From: an uncultured Eubacteriales bacterium
GTDB taxonomy: Bacteria > Bacillota_A > Clostridia > Oscillospirales > Oscillospiraceae
Assembly (NCBI GenBank): GCA_949739085.1
Contig: CATIYU010000022.1
Location: forward strand, 1 to 5,492
DNA: 5,492 nt
Direction of reading: 5' to 3'
Shown here: piece after piece, positions 1 through 4,239 of the stretch
Numbering within the stretch: position 1 is the stretch's first letter
How the letters are laid out: the number at the start of each line of letters is the position of its first letter
Translations under genes and position numbers: made by a program
Notes under the pieces: model-generated
Database searches by the model: none
What the model was told of the DNA's origin: nothing
The model's input: only the letters and a program-made list of their open reading frames with translations

Positions 1-146
1 AGCCAGCATTGGGCGCAATCCCCGGTGCTGTTCTCCGACACCATGCACAAGTAATGCTTGCGCTCCGGCGGACACTGGTCAAACAAAATCATGCGGGCGC
101 AATCGTAGAGATCACATTCTTTTTTGGTTAGCATCATTACTGACAC
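1..146 (-). CDS. Cys-rich small protein of unknown function (C-terminus cut by window edge)
   Basis: The frame opens with GTG at 146-144 and stays open to the left edge, giving 48 residues. GGAGG at 156-160 lies 9 bases upstream of the GTG, which decides this start; in-frame ATG codons at 137 and 134 are alternatives further from the site. The visible part has cysteines at residues 11, 16, 25, 34, 44 and 47, and the last pair forms CAQCW, which suggests a zinc-binding fold. I do not recognise the family. It follows the RHH gene after a 115-base gap with no clear minus-strand terminator, so it may share the promoter near 467-495. Its leader is overlapped by a predicted antisense RNA on the + strand. 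The function is unknown, and the missing C-terminus could change this reading. Confidence 0.6.
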   Translation of the reverse strand, partial: MSVMMLTKKECDLYDCARMILFDQCPPERKHYLCMVSENSTGDCAQCW

Positions 147-162
147 TTTGGAAATCCTCCTC

Positions 163-191
163 TTGATTTCCACCGAAGAAGGGGCTATAAT
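163..191 (+). promoter_or_regulatory. Predicted sigma-A promoter reading rightward, antisense to the genes
   Basis: TTGATT at 163-168 and a perfect TATAAT at 186-191 are separated by exactly 17 bases. The predicted start is near 197-199. It is the only strong + strand promoter I see, in a window where all genes are on the minus strand. The -10 box lies in the loop of the inverted repeat at 170-213. About 25 bases past the predicted start is a terminator-like hairpin, which suggests a dedicated short RNA. Confidence 0.55.
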
Positions 192-213
192 GGATTTAAC
201 CCCACTTCGGTGG
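170..213. repeat. Inverted repeat with 9-bp perfect arms around the antisense promoter
   Basis: CCACCGAAG at 170-178 is repeated in reverse complement (CTTCGGTGG) at 205-213. Inside this, GGGG at 181-184 can pair with CCCC at 200-203, leaving a 15-base loop that holds the TATAAT box of the + strand promoter. In the minus-strand transcript this gives a long hairpin ending about 9 bases before the GGAGG of the Cys-rich gene. No T-run follows it on the minus strand, so it is not an obvious terminator. It could be a protein operator or a leader RNA structure. Confidence 0.55.
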
Positions 214-270
214 TGGTGATTAGGGTTTCGGTGTTGACTTTCCACGGTCGCCGGAACCCTTTCATTTTTC
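198..270 (+). ncRNA. Candidate small antisense RNA, about 70 nt
   Basis: A near-consensus promoter (163-191) is followed by a two-hairpin sequence ending in a T-rich tail. The first hairpin is CCAC-TTCG-GTGG at 202-213, with the very stable C(UUCG)G tetraloop. The second is a 12-bp stem (222-233 with 249-260) followed by TTTCATTTTTCTC. No open reading frame with a ribosome site is visible in it. It is complementary to the region between the RHH gene and the next Cys-rich gene, and ends at the RHH stop codon. The call comes only from promoter plus terminator geometry; transcription is not shown. Confidence 0.45.
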
Positions 271-272
271 TC
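222..272 (+). terminator. Rho-independent terminator for the + strand antisense RNA
   Basis: AGGGTTTCGGTG at 222-233 pairs with CGCCGGAACCCT at 249-260. As + strand RNA this is a 12-bp stem with two G-U wobbles and a 15-base loop, followed by TTTCATTTTTCTC. In minus-strand RNA the same two positions become C-A mismatches and no U-run follows. The structure is therefore polarised toward + strand transcription. Confidence 0.5.
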
Positions 273-435
273 GCTCCAAAACCAGCTCTATGCCCTCTCG
301 CACAACATCTGTCCGCGTTTTGTTGTGCTTTTTGCAATGCTCTTGAAGTCTTTTGTCCGTTTCTGCATCAATCCTAGCCTTGACTTCAATACCTTTGGGC
401 CTTTCCAGTTTTGGGCGTCCTGTCCGTGGCGACAT
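262..435 (-). CDS. Ribbon-helix-helix (CopG/Arc-like) DNA-binding protein, 57 aa
   Basis: This is a small transcriptional regulator. The N-terminus is a basic tail with a GRPK motif at residues 6-9. It is followed by the RHH pattern: a strand IEVKARIDAE (16-25), a first helix (about 26-38, TDKRLQEHCKKHN) and a second helix after KTRTDVV (about 41-54, VREGIELVLE). RHH proteins bind DNA as dimers through the strand. ATG at 435 is chosen because AGGTGAT at 439-445 matches the extended anti-Shine-Dalgarno sequence. A GTG at 459 would lie almost on the predicted transcription start and lacks a ribosome site. The gene has its own promoter inside a 12-bp inverted repeat, which suggests autorepression. 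It could equally be an antitoxin-like or plasmid-type copy-control regulator, but I see no toxin partner. Confidence 0.8.
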   Translation of the reverse strand: MSPRTGRPKLERPKGIEVKARIDAETDKRLQEHCKKHNKTRTDVVREGIELVLEREK

Positions 436-445
436 ATTATCACCT

Positions 446-492
446 ACTTTCTGAGCCACAGTATTTATTGTATTTATTGCGGCTCAGAAAGT
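446..492. promoter_or_regulatory. Candidate operator: 12-bp perfect inverted repeat plus 9-bp tandem repeat
   Basis: ACTTTCTGAGCC at 446-457 is repeated as its exact reverse complement at 481-492, with a 23-base spacer. The spacer contains two adjacent copies of GTATTTATT (461-469, 470-478). The centre of symmetry, near 469, falls inside the -10 box of the RHH gene promoter, and the right arm touches the -35 box. This is the expected position for a repressor site. The RHH product is the natural candidate ligand, with the nearby XRE protein as the alternative. Confidence 0.6.
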
Positions 493-495
493 CAA
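467..495 (-). promoter_or_regulatory. Predicted sigma-A promoter of the RHH gene
   Basis: On the minus strand TTGACT (490-495) and TACAAT (467-472) are 17 bases apart, close to the sigma-A consensus. The predicted transcription start is near 460, giving a leader of about 25 bases before the ATG at 435. It lies just past the stop of the XRE gene (511) and starts a transcription unit separate from the long operon to the right. Confidence 0.7.
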
Positions 496-510
496 GAGGT
501 TTTTCGAAAA

Positions 511-723
511 TTATCTATAATTTATTCTGCCGGTCAGATAGTCCAGCGACACCTCAAAGTGATCCGCCAGCTTCATCAGCGCATCCATTGTGGGCTTGGC
601 TTCCTCCCGCTCATAGCGGCGCACAGCGTCCGGGGGCAGGCCGCAGAGCTCTGATAAGACCCTGCGGCTTTTTCTCTCCCGCTCCCGAAGCCTCTGCAAG
701 CGCCTGGGAAACTCACTGCCCAT
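511..723 (-). CDS. XRE-family helix-turn-helix protein, 70 aa
   Basis: This is a phage repressor-like DNA-binding protein with a single HTH domain. Residues 6-17 form helix 1 (PRRLQRLRERER). VLSELCGLPPDAVRRYE (22-38) is the HTH with its recognition helix. The family signature then follows: EEAKPTMDALMKLADHF (40-56) and VSLDYLTGR (58-66). ATG at 723 fits the usual length of such minimal proteins and has GGAGG 9 bases upstream. The frame is open further up to 882, but that part is Ala/Pro/Arg-rich and overlaps the preceding gene. It overlaps the 63-aa gene by 11 bases, so it is the last gene of the long operon. There is no C-terminal peptidase or dimerisation domain, so it is not a LexA/CI-type SOS repressor. 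Its target is unknown. Confidence 0.82.
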   Translation of the reverse strand: MGSEFPRRLQRLRERERKSRRVLSELCGLPPDAVRRYEREEAKPTMDALMKLADHFEVSLDYLTGRINYR

Positions 724-904
724 CAGGAGGATCCTCCTTTGCAATCCACTTCCCGCAGTGCAGCCAGTCAATGACGGCGCTTCTGTGCGGGCAGCGTGGG
801 TCGGCGCATGTGGAGCACTTGCGTGGAAGCCGCCGCCTGCGGCGCGGGAGCGCCGGGTCTGCGGCAGCGCCGGTTGGGACAAGGCAGTCTCTCCAGTCTA
901 TCAT
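713..904 (-). CDS. Small Cys-containing hypothetical protein, 63 aa
   Basis: The ATG at 904 overlaps the methyltransferase stop codon (ATGA), and GGAGGTGA lies just upstream, which decides this start over an ATG at 943. The protein opens MIDWRDCL, then has an Arg-rich stretch (RRRRR, residues 21-25) and a cluster C30, C33, C38, H40 followed by C50. This could hold a zinc ion. I do not recognise the family. Its place between the methyltransferase and the XRE gene, with overlaps on both sides, supports it being translated as part of the operon. Confidence 0.6.
   Translation of the reverse strand: MIDWRDCLVPTGAAADPALPRRRRRLPRKCSTCADPRCPHRSAVIDWLHCGKWIAKEDPPDGQ
725..738. promoter_or_regulatory. 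14-bp perfect palindrome containing the XRE gene ribosome site
   Basis: AGGAGGATCCTCCT is its own reverse complement. On the minus strand its first half is the Shine-Dalgarno sequence of the XRE gene, 9 bases before the ATG at 723. In mRNA it could fold into a 5-bp stem with a GAUC loop that hides the ribosome site. As DNA it could be a dimer binding site, and its centre is a GATC site. Confidence 0.45.
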
Positions 905-1464
905 GAAGTCACCTCCTCCGGCCTGCGGAGCTTTCTGCCGCAATACCAGCAGTACCGCATGGCGTGCTCCGGGTGCTCCGCGAGGTATCCGGCGCTTTGG
1001 TCAAACATCCCGCAGTGCCCGCACCCTCCGGCCTCCTGCGGCGGACGGAACACCACCACCATCGAGGGAAACGGGGCGCTGTTCCCGGCCCCGCCGAACC
1101 GCAGCCTCCCGCGCAGAAACCGCACCTCTGTCCGTTCCCGCCTGTAGATATCCTCGTGGAACCAGCGCGTGTCGGTCCTGGCCGGGAGGAGCATCACCAC
1201 CGTGTGCCCCGCAGCAGCCGTCTCCCTTGCCTTCCGCACCCACGCCCCCACTGTGCGGCCATAGGGCGGGTTGCACCAGCAGACGCCGTCCCAGAGCTGT
1301 GCCAGTCCGTCCATCTCCGGCGTATAGTACCGTTCACACTTGGCGTTCTCCGGCAGGGCGCAGACATCCAGGGTGAAATGGAACTCTCTGTCCAATTCGT
1401 CAAACAGCCACTGCGGCGTCTCCCACAGGTCTGTCTTACTGGAGAACATCAGCCTTGTGTTCAT
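901..1464 (-). CDS. Phage N6-adenine DNA methyltransferase (Dam family) with C-terminal Cys4 motif
   Basis: It transfers a methyl group from S-adenosylmethionine to adenine N6 in DNA; family members act on GATC-type sites, and phages use them for protection from host nucleases or for control. Residues 6-45 carry the family opening, MFSSKTDLWETPQWLFDEL, then FTLDVCA and NAKCERYYTPE. NPPY, the catalytic motif, is at 65-68. PARTDTRWFH (94-103) and LRGRLRFGGAGNSAPFPSM (117-135) complete the family core. An unusual tail has C148-x2-C151 and C172-x2-C175, which looks like a small zinc ribbon. GGAGGTGA upstream supports the ATG at 1464. It overlaps the RusA gene by 29 bases and the next gene by 4. 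The family is clear; target specificity is not. Confidence 0.93.
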   Translation of the reverse strand: MNTRLMFSSKTDLWETPQWLFDELDREFHFTLDVCALPENAKCERYYTPEMDGLAQLWDGVCWCNPPYGRTVGAWVRKARETAAAGHTVVMLLPARTDTRWFHEDIYRRERTEVRFLRGRLRFGGAGNSAPFPSMVVVFRPPQEAGGCGHCGMFDQSAGYLAEHPEHAMRYCWYCGRKLRRPEEVTS

Positions 1465-1840
1465 AGGGCGTCACCTCCACCAAAATTTCCTTTCCGTCCC
1501 AGAACTCGTGGGACACGCGCCGGACCCATTTCCGGCTGTCGTCCGGCAGTATGTACCCCTTCATGGCATCGAGAAACGCCTTGCCCATCACGGCATGGTT
1601 GTCCACATCCAGGCCGTCATGCCAGCGGAACCGAACCGCCACCGGACACTCCACCAGCTGCCGCCGGATGTGGGCCCGCCTCATGGACAGCTCCGCCAGC
1701 TGATGGAGTTCCACGGCGTCCTGCCTGCGGACCGGCCAGGGCTTGCCGGTGTAGTAGGCGTTCAGGCCGAACCGCCGGCAGAAGGCGGTTTTCCCCCCTT
1801 TGGTGGGCGGGTAGGGGATGGTAAAGCTAATTGCCTCCAA
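1436..1840 (-). CDS. rusA: RusA-like Holliday junction resolvase
   Basis: It is a dimeric endonuclease that cuts Holliday junctions during phage recombination and replication. With a TTG start at 1840 it has 134 residues, the usual RusA size. The N-terminus shows the family pattern SFTIPYPPTKGGKTA (5-19). The acidic catalytic region is LDVDN (77-81, D78 and D80), K87 and PDD (99-101), matching the D-x-D-N...K...DD arrangement of RusA. The start is uncertain. No ATG lies near the expected N-terminus, and TTG at 1840 or at 1849 fits the end of the upstream gene (1827). An ATG at 1936 would add 32 low-quality residues and overlap the G39P-like gene by 110 bases. Within this operon it probably resolves junctions made by the annealing protein and nuclease. 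Confidence 0.87.
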   Translation of the reverse strand: MEAISFTIPYPPTKGGKTAFCRRFGLNAYYTGKPWPVRRQDAVELHQLAELSMRRAHIRRQLVECPVAVRFRWHDGLDVDNHAVMGKAFLDAMKGYILPDDSRKWVRRVSHEFWDGKEILVEVTPYEHKADVLQ

Positions 1841-2264
1841 AAAATCCAAGCCCCCTCTCCTCCAGAAGCTCCCCCCATTCCCTGTCGGAGAGCCCGGCCT
1901 TTCGCGCCTCGACAATCGTGGCCGGGACCCCGGCACTTCTCCGCCGCGCCTTCACGGCCTCAAACCGCTCCAGCAGCGGGCCCATGTACCGGCGGTAGTC
2001 CCGTGCGGCGGCGGCGTCCCTTCCGCTCCGCTCCCGGCTCGGTTCCGGCAGGGCGGGGCAGAGGGCAGCGATTTCGGAGGGCTCCGGCCAGTATTTGGAC
2101 CTGCGGAACCAAGCCCCAATTGCCTCCTGAATATCGGACTTTTTGTACGGCTTCAACGACAGCATCCATATGGTTTTTATGTTTTGGTCTCGCAAACGAG
2201 GGTCATTTTTCCTGTAAAGAGCCAAAATATCAAACAAATCGTTTACATCCTGCTGTGTAAGCAT
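1827..2264 (-). CDS. G39P-like replicative helicase loader/inhibitor domain protein, 145 aa
   Basis: Residues 1-70 match the general pattern of the SPP1 G39P helicase loader/inhibitor family. An N-terminal helix (DVNDLFDILALYRK, 6-19) is followed by IKTIWMLSLKPYKKSDIQEAI (29-49) and the tail WFRRSKYWPEPSEI (52-65). In SPP1 the G39P protein binds the G40P helicase and helps deliver it to the origin. The C-terminal half (75-145) is Arg/Glu-rich, probably helical, with no motif I recognise. GGAGGG lies 4 bases before the ATG at 2264. The next-door repeat block at 2390-2500 would be a fitting origin. No helicase gene is in the window, so the partner is either further along or the host DnaB. The family call comes from pattern memory, so it is moderate. 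Confidence 0.55.
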   Translation of the reverse strand: MLTQQDVNDLFDILALYRKNDPRLRDQNIKTIWMLSLKPYKKSDIQEAIGAWFRRSKYWPEPSEIAALCPALPEPSRERSGRDAAAARDYRRYMGPLLERFEAVKARRRSAGVPATIVEARKAGLSDREWGELLEERGLGFFGGN

Positions 2265-2386
2265 TTTCCCTCCGTAGGCTGGGGAGGCGGCTCGCTGCTT
2301 TGTTCGTCTATCTCAGTCTTCCGGTAGACGATCCTCCTCCATCTCCCGTTCAGAATAATCTTTCTTGTGTTGATTAGACTTGGATC
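2243..2386 (-). other. Open frame without a standard start codon; possible displaced C-terminus or small gene
   Basis: This frame opens just after a TAG at 2387-2389 and runs 47 codons to a TAA, overlapping the start of the G39P-like gene by 22 bases. That overlap length is typical of this operon. The translation around residues 9-25 (KIILNGRWRRIVYRKTE) reads like real protein, and a Pro-rich segment follows. There is no ATG, GTG or TTG; only ATT (2357-2359, 2354-2356) and CTG (2351-2353) could start it, with no good ribosome site. It may be the shifted end of the DUF6291 gene or a decayed small gene. Confidence 0.25.
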
Positions 2387-2394
2387 CTAGATCC

Positions 2395-2430
2395 TTCGTC
2401 TTAGTTCTAGTCTTTATCTTTGTCTTAGTC
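2395..2430 (-). repeat. Hexanucleotide tandem repeat, six degenerate copies
   Basis: Reading the minus strand, GACTAA, GACAAA, GATAAA, GACTAG, AACTAA and GACGAA follow each other without a gap. In the DUF6291 frame this would encode Asp-Lys repeats, but several Lys positions are stop codons (TAA, TAG), the first of which ends the gene at 2425. Phage replication genes often carry such Asp/Lys repeats, so it may be coding sequence that has decayed. Confidence 0.6.
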
Positions 2431-2730
2431 TTTGCTTGATTTGCTTGGCAAATTTGGCATTTGCTTGTTTTGCTTAAGCTTGCCTGACTTTGCTTCCGCT
2501 CCTTTTTTCCCAGCGGCGCTCCGCACTTCTGACAACCCCGCCGCATCGGCCTTGTCCCTGTCTACCTGAGCCCGCATCATTGGAAAGAGGAACCGCTCGT
2601 TACCGCCAAGCTGCGGGGCTTCGCCCGTCCTTGCGTATTGCAGCAAGGCCGTGAAAAGCCGCCCCCTCTCAGCGTCCCCAAGTGGTTCTATGGCCTCAAG
2701 ATAATCAAGGAACAGCCGGATGTATGTCAT
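2425..2730 (-). CDS. DUF6291-like phage replication-region protein, 101 aa
   Basis: Residues 1-55 form the recognisable part: MTYIRLFLDYLEAIEPL, then DAERGRLFTALLQYARTGE (19-37), then ERFLFPMMRAQVDRDKA (45-61). Proteins of this type are found in phages next to replisome genes, but the biochemical role is not established. From about residue 68 the sequence becomes Lys/Ser/Gln-rich and probably disordered, and it stops at 2425 inside a repeat tract. The ATG at 2730 overlaps the MBL gene stop (ATGA). The tail may be truncated, because the same DNA keeps coding-like signal in other frames for another 180 bases. The domain name is from memory, so it is moderate. Confidence 0.65.
   Translation of the reverse strand: MTYIRLFLDYLEAIEPLGDAERGRLFTALLQYARTGEAPQLGGNERFLFPMMRAQVDRDKADAAGLSEVRSAAGKKGAEAKSGKLKQNKQMPNLPSKSSKD
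2431..2495 (-). repeat. Five AAGCAAA iterons with 20/9/20/9 spacing; candidate origin element
   Basis: AAGCAAA occurs on the minus strand at 2489-2495, 2469-2475, 2460-2466, 2440-2446 and 2431-2437. Start-to-start distances are 20, 9, 20 and 9 bases, a 29-base super-period. Two 16-base units, at 2460-2475 and 2431-2446, differ at one base. The block lies within the 3' end of the DUF6291 gene and is AT-rich against a GC-rich background. Iterons inside or beside replication initiator genes are typical of phage origins. Confidence 0.45.
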
Positions 2731-3419
2731 CCCATCACCGCTCCTCCCACGCTATTTTCGGTTTCCTTGTCCTTATGCTGATGCAGAAACACGCATTTGC
2801 TGTTGGGCCCGGCGTTCCGCGCCAGCCAGTCCAGCGCCTGCTCCTGGCTCAGGTGGTTCCGCGCGGCCCTGGTCTCGTAGGCAAACTCTCCCCGGGCCAG
2901 TTTTTCTGCTATGCGGGCTTCGATCTCCGCCTGGGTATGGTTGGCCTCTAGAAGGTAGAGCCCATAGTTCCTGGCCTCAATTTGGTCAAGAGTGCCGGTG
3001 TCGGTGGCGTAGAAAAGATATTCGTTTCGAATGATGATTCTGTATCCGCAGTTTGGCACATCATGAACAAGCGGAACCGGAACAATATATGAGTGAATTT
3101 TTTTGTAGTGGTAGCCGTTGAAACCGTATCCAACATCAAAAACATCAATCGCCCGCTTGTCCACGCTGGCCTCCAGCAAATGCGGTACCATCCACTCACA
3201 GCACCCAAACCGCAGGGCGGGACGCTCCTGATGGAGCGCCCGCACCGTGGATTTGCAAAAATGGTCCCCGTGCTCGTGAGTAAGAAGCACCAGCCGAAGG
3301 TCTTTGATGTACCCGCTCTCCCGCAGCTTCTTCATGGGCACACCGCAGTCAATGAGGATTTCGCCGTTGATGATGACGGCGTTGCCGCTGGAGCCGGTGG
3401 CGAGGATGTCATAGGTCAT
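2727..3419 (-). CDS. MBL-fold metallo-hydrolase, YycJ-like; putative phage exonuclease
   Basis: It is a metallo-beta-lactamase-fold hydrolase and probably a DNA nuclease. The N-terminus has ATGSSGNAVII (7-17) and LIDCG (22-26). The metal site THEHGDH is at 47-53 (H48, H50, D52, H53), with further ligand candidates H119 in LVHDVPNCGY and D140 in ATDTGTL. LLEANH (156-161) and NHLS (188-191) match the YycJ subgroup, ending with LHQHK (212-216). At 230 residues it is slightly shorter than chromosomal YycJ. It overlaps the annealing protein gene by 11 bases. In phages an MBL protein directly after an annealing protein often takes the place of a lambda-type exonuclease. That role is an inference; the fold is clear. 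Confidence 0.9.
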   Translation of the reverse strand: MTYDILATGSSGNAVIINGEILIDCGVPMKKLRESGYIKDLRLVLLTHEHGDHFCKSTVRALHQERPALRFGCCEWMVPHLLEASVDKRAIDVFDVGYGFNGYHYKKIHSYIVPVPLVHDVPNCGYRIIIRNEYLFYATDTGTLDQIEARNYGLYLLEANHTQAEIEARIAEKLARGEFAYETRAARNHLSQEQALDWLARNAGPNSKCVFLHQHKDKETENSVGGAVMG

Positions 3420-4239
3420 TCAAGCTCACCTTCTCAATGGGATCCGAGGCCTCCTGCGGCTCCTCCGCTGGGCTCCGGAGCTTGTCCATAAAATAGTCGC
3501 TGCCAATCACGCCGTCCTTCAGACTGCGGTACACCTTCCCCAGCCGGATCACGTCCGCCTCGGAGAACGCCTCCACGTTTTTCCCGATGTAGCCCCGCAG
3601 AGCCTCCTCGCTTACGCCAAAATCATTCTGAAAGGCGTCGGCCATCTTCTTGATACGCTCATCCAAAGGTTCCTTGTTAGACTTCAGCGTCAATTCGCAC
3701 TGCTTCATCGCCATGTCCACCACATCCCCCGGGATAACCCCGAGAATGCAGGCCCGCAGCCGCCGCGCCCCCTGGTTGGCAACCATCTCGTAAATGTCGC
3801 GGGGGTCCTTTAAGGGGTAGCTTCCGCTCTTCGTGTGGCGGACATGGGGCACGGTAAAAATCTTGCTCTGTCTGGTATTGGTCTCCAAGTCCCAGGCGTA
3901 GGACATAACCTGGCTCTCGCCGTTTTTCTGCTCCAGCTCAATAATGCCGAAATCAATATTCCCCCAGTTCTGGGCAAGCGCCTCCGCCAGCCGGATGCTC
4001 GGCCCGGTGACGGTTTCGCCGCCGCGCGGGTACTCATACGCGGCATCCTTCGCAAGGGTCTCCCGGGAGCACGCCGCCAGGATGCGGTCGGCGCTCGCTC
4101 TTTCGTCCCTGGGGAACTTCTTGGCAACCACCATAGCGGCCTGGACCTCCTGGGCCTGCCTGCTGAGCATCATCATAGACGCGGCGCCAAGTGCCGGTGC
4201 GCTGCTGCTTCCGCCGGAAAATACGTTCAGTTCATTCAT
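3409..4239 (-). CDS. Putative phage single-strand annealing / recombination protein, 276 aa
   Basis: I recognise this as a phage protein that usually sits between a DUF1351 protein and a nuclease. Its place suggests a RecT/Red-beta-like DNA annealing role. The N-terminal 25 residues are Ser/Ala-rich and flexible. The core includes AMVVAKKFPRDERA (35-48), TVTGPSIRLAEALAQNWGNI (77-96), VMSYAWDLETNT (111-122) and TVPHVRHT (129-136). KDPRDIYEMVANQGARRLR (144-162) runs into ACILGVIPGDVVD (163-175). A C-terminal helical part (190-255) and an acidic tail follow. It is not a plain match to RecT, Erf or Sak by eye, so the enzymatic class is uncertain. GGAGGG lies 9 bases before the ATG, and the gene overlaps both neighbours by 8 and 11 bases. 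Confidence 0.6.
   Translation of the reverse strand: MNELNVFSGGSSSAPALGAASMMMLSRQAQEVQAAMVVAKKFPRDERASADRILAACSRETLAKDAAYEYPRGGETVTGPSIRLAEALAQNWGNIDFGIIELEQKNGESQVMSYAWDLETNTRQSKIFTVPHVRHTKSGSYPLKDPRDIYEMVANQGARRLRACILGVIPGDVVDMAMKQCELTLKSNKEPLDERIKKMADAFQNDFGVSEEALRGYIGKNVEAFSEADVIRLGKVYRSLKDGVIGSDYFMDKLRSPAEEPQEASDPIEKVSLNDL

Larger units (their letters stand above)
2313..2546 (-). other. Overlapping +1-frame extension of the DUF6291 gene (Lys/Thr-rich)
   Basis: This frame is +1 relative to the DUF6291 gene and covers its last 122 bases, then continues 112 bases past its stop. Its middle is a Lys-Thr repeat followed by DLGSKSNQHKKDYSERE and an acidic end. As an independent gene it is doubtful: there is no ribosome site before the ATG at 2546, and its first part is out of frame with a conserved domain. 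A +1 shift near the A6 run (2503-2508) would fuse the two, but this is speculative. Confidence 0.2.

Noticed and set aside
222..260. Minus-strand terminator after the RHH gene
   Set aside because: In minus-strand RNA the stem has two C-A mismatches and no U-run follows; the element fits the + strand instead.
234..262. Second + strand promoter starting with TTGACT at 234
   Set aside because: No -10 box is found 16-18 bases downstream (the sequence there is CCCTTT), and TTGACT falls in the loop of the terminator hairpin.
436..459. GTG start at 459 for the RHH protein
   Set aside because: It would start almost at the predicted transcription start and has no ribosome site; ATG at 435 has AGGTGAT upstream.
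724..882. 53-residue N-terminal extension of the XRE protein
   Set aside because: It is low-complexity Ala/Pro/Arg sequence overlapping the 63-aa gene, and the ATG at 723 has a good ribosome site and normal family length.
905..943. ATG at 943 for the 63-aa protein
   Set aside because: The ATG at 904 has GGAGGTGA upstream and an ATGA junction; the longer form overlaps the methyltransferase gene more.
411..1376. Long + strand open frame of 321 codons
   Set aside because: It lies opposite the methyltransferase, XRE and RHH genes, has Arg/Pro/Ser-rich composition typical of an antisense shadow in GC-rich DNA, and has no recognisable domain.
1340..2260. Long + strand open frame of 306 codons
   Set aside because: It is opposite RusA and the G39P-like gene, is Pro/Arg/Ala-rich, and has no domain or ribosome site.
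2395..2495. CRISPR-like array
   Set aside because: The repeat units are only 6-7 bases with no 25-40 base repeats or unique spacers, and no cas genes are present.
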